The position numbers were made by a program, and so were the translations under genes. The notes beneath the pieces were generated by a model that ran no database searches, was not told where the DNA came from, and saw only the letters and a list, made by a program, of their open reading frames with translations. A stretch of DNA of 64,000 nt, taken from assembly GCF_014698505.1 (NCBI RefSeq), contig NZ_JACJTD010000027.1, positions 1-64,000 on the forward strand, read 5' to 3'. Each line of letters begins with the position of its first letter. Position 1 is the first letter of the stretch. This DNA is from Nostoc foliaceum FACHB-393. Its GTDB lineage: Bacteria > Cyanobacteriota > Cyanobacteriia > Cyanobacteriales > Nostocaceae. Shown here in pieces: positions 62,290 to 64,000 of the stretch.

Positions 62290-63294
62290 ATGAAAGTAGC
62301 AGTCTTCAGTACAAAAGTCTATGATCGGCAGTTTTTATCAGCTGCAAATTCTCCCACCCAACACGAATTAGTGTTTTTTGAACCGCGTTTAAATCGGGAT
62401 ACAGCTATCCTCGCCGCCGGATTTCCGGCGGTTTGCGTATTTGTGCATGACCAGGTTGACGCGCAAACTTTAGAGCTTATCGCCTCACGGGGAACTAGGC
62501 TGGTTGTCCTTCGCTGTGCAGGGTTTAACAATGTAGACTTACAAGCCGCAGCGGACTTAGGAATTACCGTTGTCCGCGTTCCCGCCTATTCACCATACGG
62601 GGTAGCAGAACATGCTGTAGGATTAATTTTAAGCCTGAATCGCAAAATTCATCGTGCCTATAACCGTGTCCGAGAAGGCAATTTTTCTCTAGATGGACTA
62701 TTAGGATTTAACTTGTATGAGCGTACAGTCGGGATTGTCGGTACCGGCAAAATCGGTCTGATTTTAGGACAGATTATGAAGGGGTTTGGCTGTGAACTAC
62801 TTGCCTATGACGTTTATCGCAATCCAGAATTGGAGGCGCTAGGTGGAAAATATGTAGAACTACCTGAGCTATTTGCCAACTCGGATATTATCTCCCTGCA
62901 TTGCCCCCTGACTCCCGAAACGCATCACTTGATTAACGCTGAGGCTATAGAACAAATTAAGTCAGGCGTGATGCTAATTAACACTAGCCGAGGAGCGCTA
63001 ATTGATACCCTAGCAGTGATTGAGGGATTGAAGTCTGGCAAGATTGGCTATCTTGGTGTAGATGTCTACGAACAAGAATCGGAATTGTTCTTTGAGGATT
63101 TGTCTGGCGAAATTATTCAAGATGATATTTTCCAACGTCTGACGACGTTCCCCAATGTACTCATTACCGGACATCAAGCCTTTTTTACATCAGAAGCTCT
63201 CCGCAATATTGCAGAAACAACTTTTGCTAATATTGCTGATGTTGAACAGGGTCGTTCCTGTCCAAATGAAATTCGCGCTCAAGCGTCAGCTTAG
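62290..63294 (+). CDS. D-2-hydroxyacid dehydrogenase (D-lactate dehydrogenase-like)
   Basis: A 334-residue enzyme starting at MKVAVFSTKVYD; the frame can be extended to a TTG at 62278. The NAD-binding motif GIVGTGKIGLILGQIM lies near 148-163. SLHCPLTPETHHLINAEAI near 200-218 and INTSRGALIDTLAVIEGL near 225-242 hold the catalytic Arg, with a Glu later (DVYEQE) and the catalytic His in GHQAFFTSEAL near 293. The whole matches fermentative LdhA-type enzymes that reduce pyruvate to D-lactate. It is a single gene. Confidence 0.92.
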   Translation: MKVAVFSTKVYDRQFLSAANSPTQHELVFFEPRLNRDTAILAAGFPAVCVFVHDQVDAQTLELIASRGTRLVVLRCAGFNNVDLQAAADLGITVVRVPAYSPYGVAEHAVGLILSLNRKIHRAYNRVREGNFSLDGLLGFNLYERTVGIVGTGKIGLILGQIMKGFGCELLAYDVYRNPELEALGGKYVELPELFANSDIISLHCPLTPETHHLINAEAIEQIKSGVMLINTSRGALIDTLAVIEGLKSGKIGYLGVDVYEQESELFFEDLSGEIIQDDIFQRLTTFPNVLITGHQAFFTSEALRNIAETTFANIADVEQGRSCPNEIRAQASA

Positions 63295-63333
63295 GTAATG
63301 CTTGGCGATCGCAATTTTAACTAAAATCACCAG

Positions 63334-63588
63334 TCAATCCTCATCATCGGGTAAATTCTCCATTTCCTCAATAATTAGCGTCTGAAAATCTTTGTCACAA
63401 TGATTATGCAGATGAACCGCAGCAGCTAAAAGTTCTGCGAGAATTTCAGCTTGTTGGTTAACAGTTAAACTAGGTAACTGTAACTGGTTAACTAAGACTT
63501 GTACTTTTAGGCACTCTATACCTAATTCAGCAATCAAAATACTGAGGGTTGAATTGGTGACTGCAAGAGGGCGATCGCTAATCTGCAT
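63334..63588 (-). CDS. Small protein of unknown function (operon with next two)
   Basis: An 84-residue acidic, helical protein (MQISDRPLAVTNSTLSILIAE, ending EEMENLPDDED) with no motif that I know. It starts 2 bp after the stop of the 61-residue gene, so the small genes at the right edge form one minus-strand operon. The even helical pattern suggests a protein-protein role. Confidence 0.6.
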   Translation of the reverse strand: MQISDRPLAVTNSTLSILIAELGIECLKVQVLVNQLQLPSLTVNQQAEILAELLAAAVHLHNHCDKDFQTLIIEEMENLPDDED

Positions 63589-63590
63589 TT

Positions 63591-63776
63591 TTATTGTCCT
63601 AATCTTTTACGCGCTCGTTGGATTGCCTTGTCAAAAGCACGAATCTCTTTTTCCCAATGCTTAATCAAACCTTCGTCAGGAAAACTCTTCTCTGATTCCA
63701 GTCTAATCTTTTCTTGATGTTCAGTAATTCTTTGAGCTAAAGATTCAATCACCTTTTGATGGTGCTTCTTACTCAT
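63591..63776 (-). CDS. Small charged helical protein of unknown function
   Basis: 61 residues from MSKKHHQKVIESLAQRITEH, almost wholly alpha-helical and charged (many Lys/Glu, HWEKEIRAF). The start codon overlaps the stop of the upstream membrane protein gene (TAATG), which settles the start against a longer frame. The function is unknown. Close packing with both neighbours shows a co-translated set. Confidence 0.65.
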   Translation of the reverse strand: MSKKHHQKVIESLAQRITEHQEKIRLESEKSFPDEGLIKHWEKEIRAFDKAIQRARKRLGQ

Positions 63777-64000
63777 TACTCCGAACGATAGGCAACACGG
63801 AGACTTTGGACTAAAATCACCAGAGATGCGATCGCCATCAACCCGCCCCAAAACCAGTAAGGTAATAGCAAATACCTTTGCATTTGCGCTGTATCAGATA
63901 GTCCAAGAGAACCAGCAGAACTACTAAATAGATAATCAAGCTGATGGAACGTACTCACACAAGCTTGTACACCCAAGAATTGAATAGCAAATCCTTGCGC
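63776..64000 (-). CDS. Membrane protein, C-terminal part (runs off right edge)
   Basis: The frame stays open to the end of the window (about 74 codons visible), so the start lies outside. The visible part contains QACVSTFHQLDYLF and a membrane helix near the C-terminus (YWFWGGLMAIASLVILVQSL), then a short basic tail. No family is recognised. It is the first visible gene of the small minus-strand operon. Confidence 0.6.
   Translation of the reverse strand, partial: AQGFAIQFLGVQACVSTFHQLDYLFSSSAGSLGLSDTAQMQRYLLLPYWFWGGLMAIASLVILVQSLRVAYRSE

Overview
The window looks like a chromosomal segment of a filamentous, heterocyst-forming cyanobacterium of the Nostoc/Anabaena type. The signs are frequent GCGATCGC (HIP1) octamers, cyanobacterial marker genes (psaK twice, pipX-pipY, sepF, the alkane genes ado-aar), intergenic heptamer tracts of the taactcc/aactcat type, several small MITE-like elements, and a large signalling repertoire. 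All identifications come from reading the sequence and remembered family features; no database search was run.

Layout. 0-6 kb (minus strand): the start of a probable IS630-type transposase at the left edge, then a duplicated two-gene module. Each copy has a small protein with a conserved N-terminus and variable Cys-containing C-terminus, followed by a filamentous-haemagglutinin-like (TpsA-type) secreted protein. The distal haemagglutinin gene is cut short next to the transposon. 5.9-26 kb: mostly housekeeping genes: a sugar-type ABC permease, ado-aar-accA (fatty aldehyde/alkane synthesis and malonyl-CoA supply), an SDR, folE, trpF, tandem psaK genes, an M50 protease with CBS domains, der, an EcfT/CbiQ protein, a chorismate-utilising TrpE/PabB enzyme, pipX-pipY, sepF, proC and a Ski2-like helicase. 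26-29 kb: a His-rich Zn/Cd-type P-type ATPase and secreted proteins of unknown role.

29.8-36 kb: a tightly overlapping four-gene operon encodes a coiled-coil/inactive-STAND protein, a MoxR AAA+ ATPase, a membrane vWA protein and a CHASE2 membrane protein. It is followed by the wreck of a caspase gene whose surviving C-terminal coiled coil resembles the N-terminus of the first operon protein. This looks like an NTP-dependent conflict or programmed-death system that lost an effector. 36-42.6 kb: a Rieske oxygenase, a MerR regulator, a copper operon (chaperone, CopA-type ATPase, small membrane protein) with a perfect MerR-like dyad upstream, and an N-terminally truncated RtcB.

42.6-46.1 kb has no convincing protein gene. 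It carries about eight diverged copies of a unit with a 150-bp period in its best part. Each unit has a conserved promoter-like box, a roughly 80-nt body and a minus-strand intrinsic terminator. I read it as a tandem small-RNA array, comparable in design to NsiR1 of Nostoc 7120 but without hetF in view. This is my leading candidate for an undescribed system.

46-51.7 kb: a two-component cluster with one receiver, two receiver-kinase hybrids, two decayed signalling genes and a NarL-type regulator. 51.7-59.5 kb: an LpxB-related glycosyltransferase, an Omp85 outer-membrane protein, a DUF3598-like protein, a Ser/Thr kinase and a CapA-family protein. 59.6-64 kb: tRNA-Ser(CGA), a cobalamin riboswitch upstream of unrecognised genes and a methyltransferase, a 2-hydroxyacid dehydrogenase, and a small operon running off the right edge.
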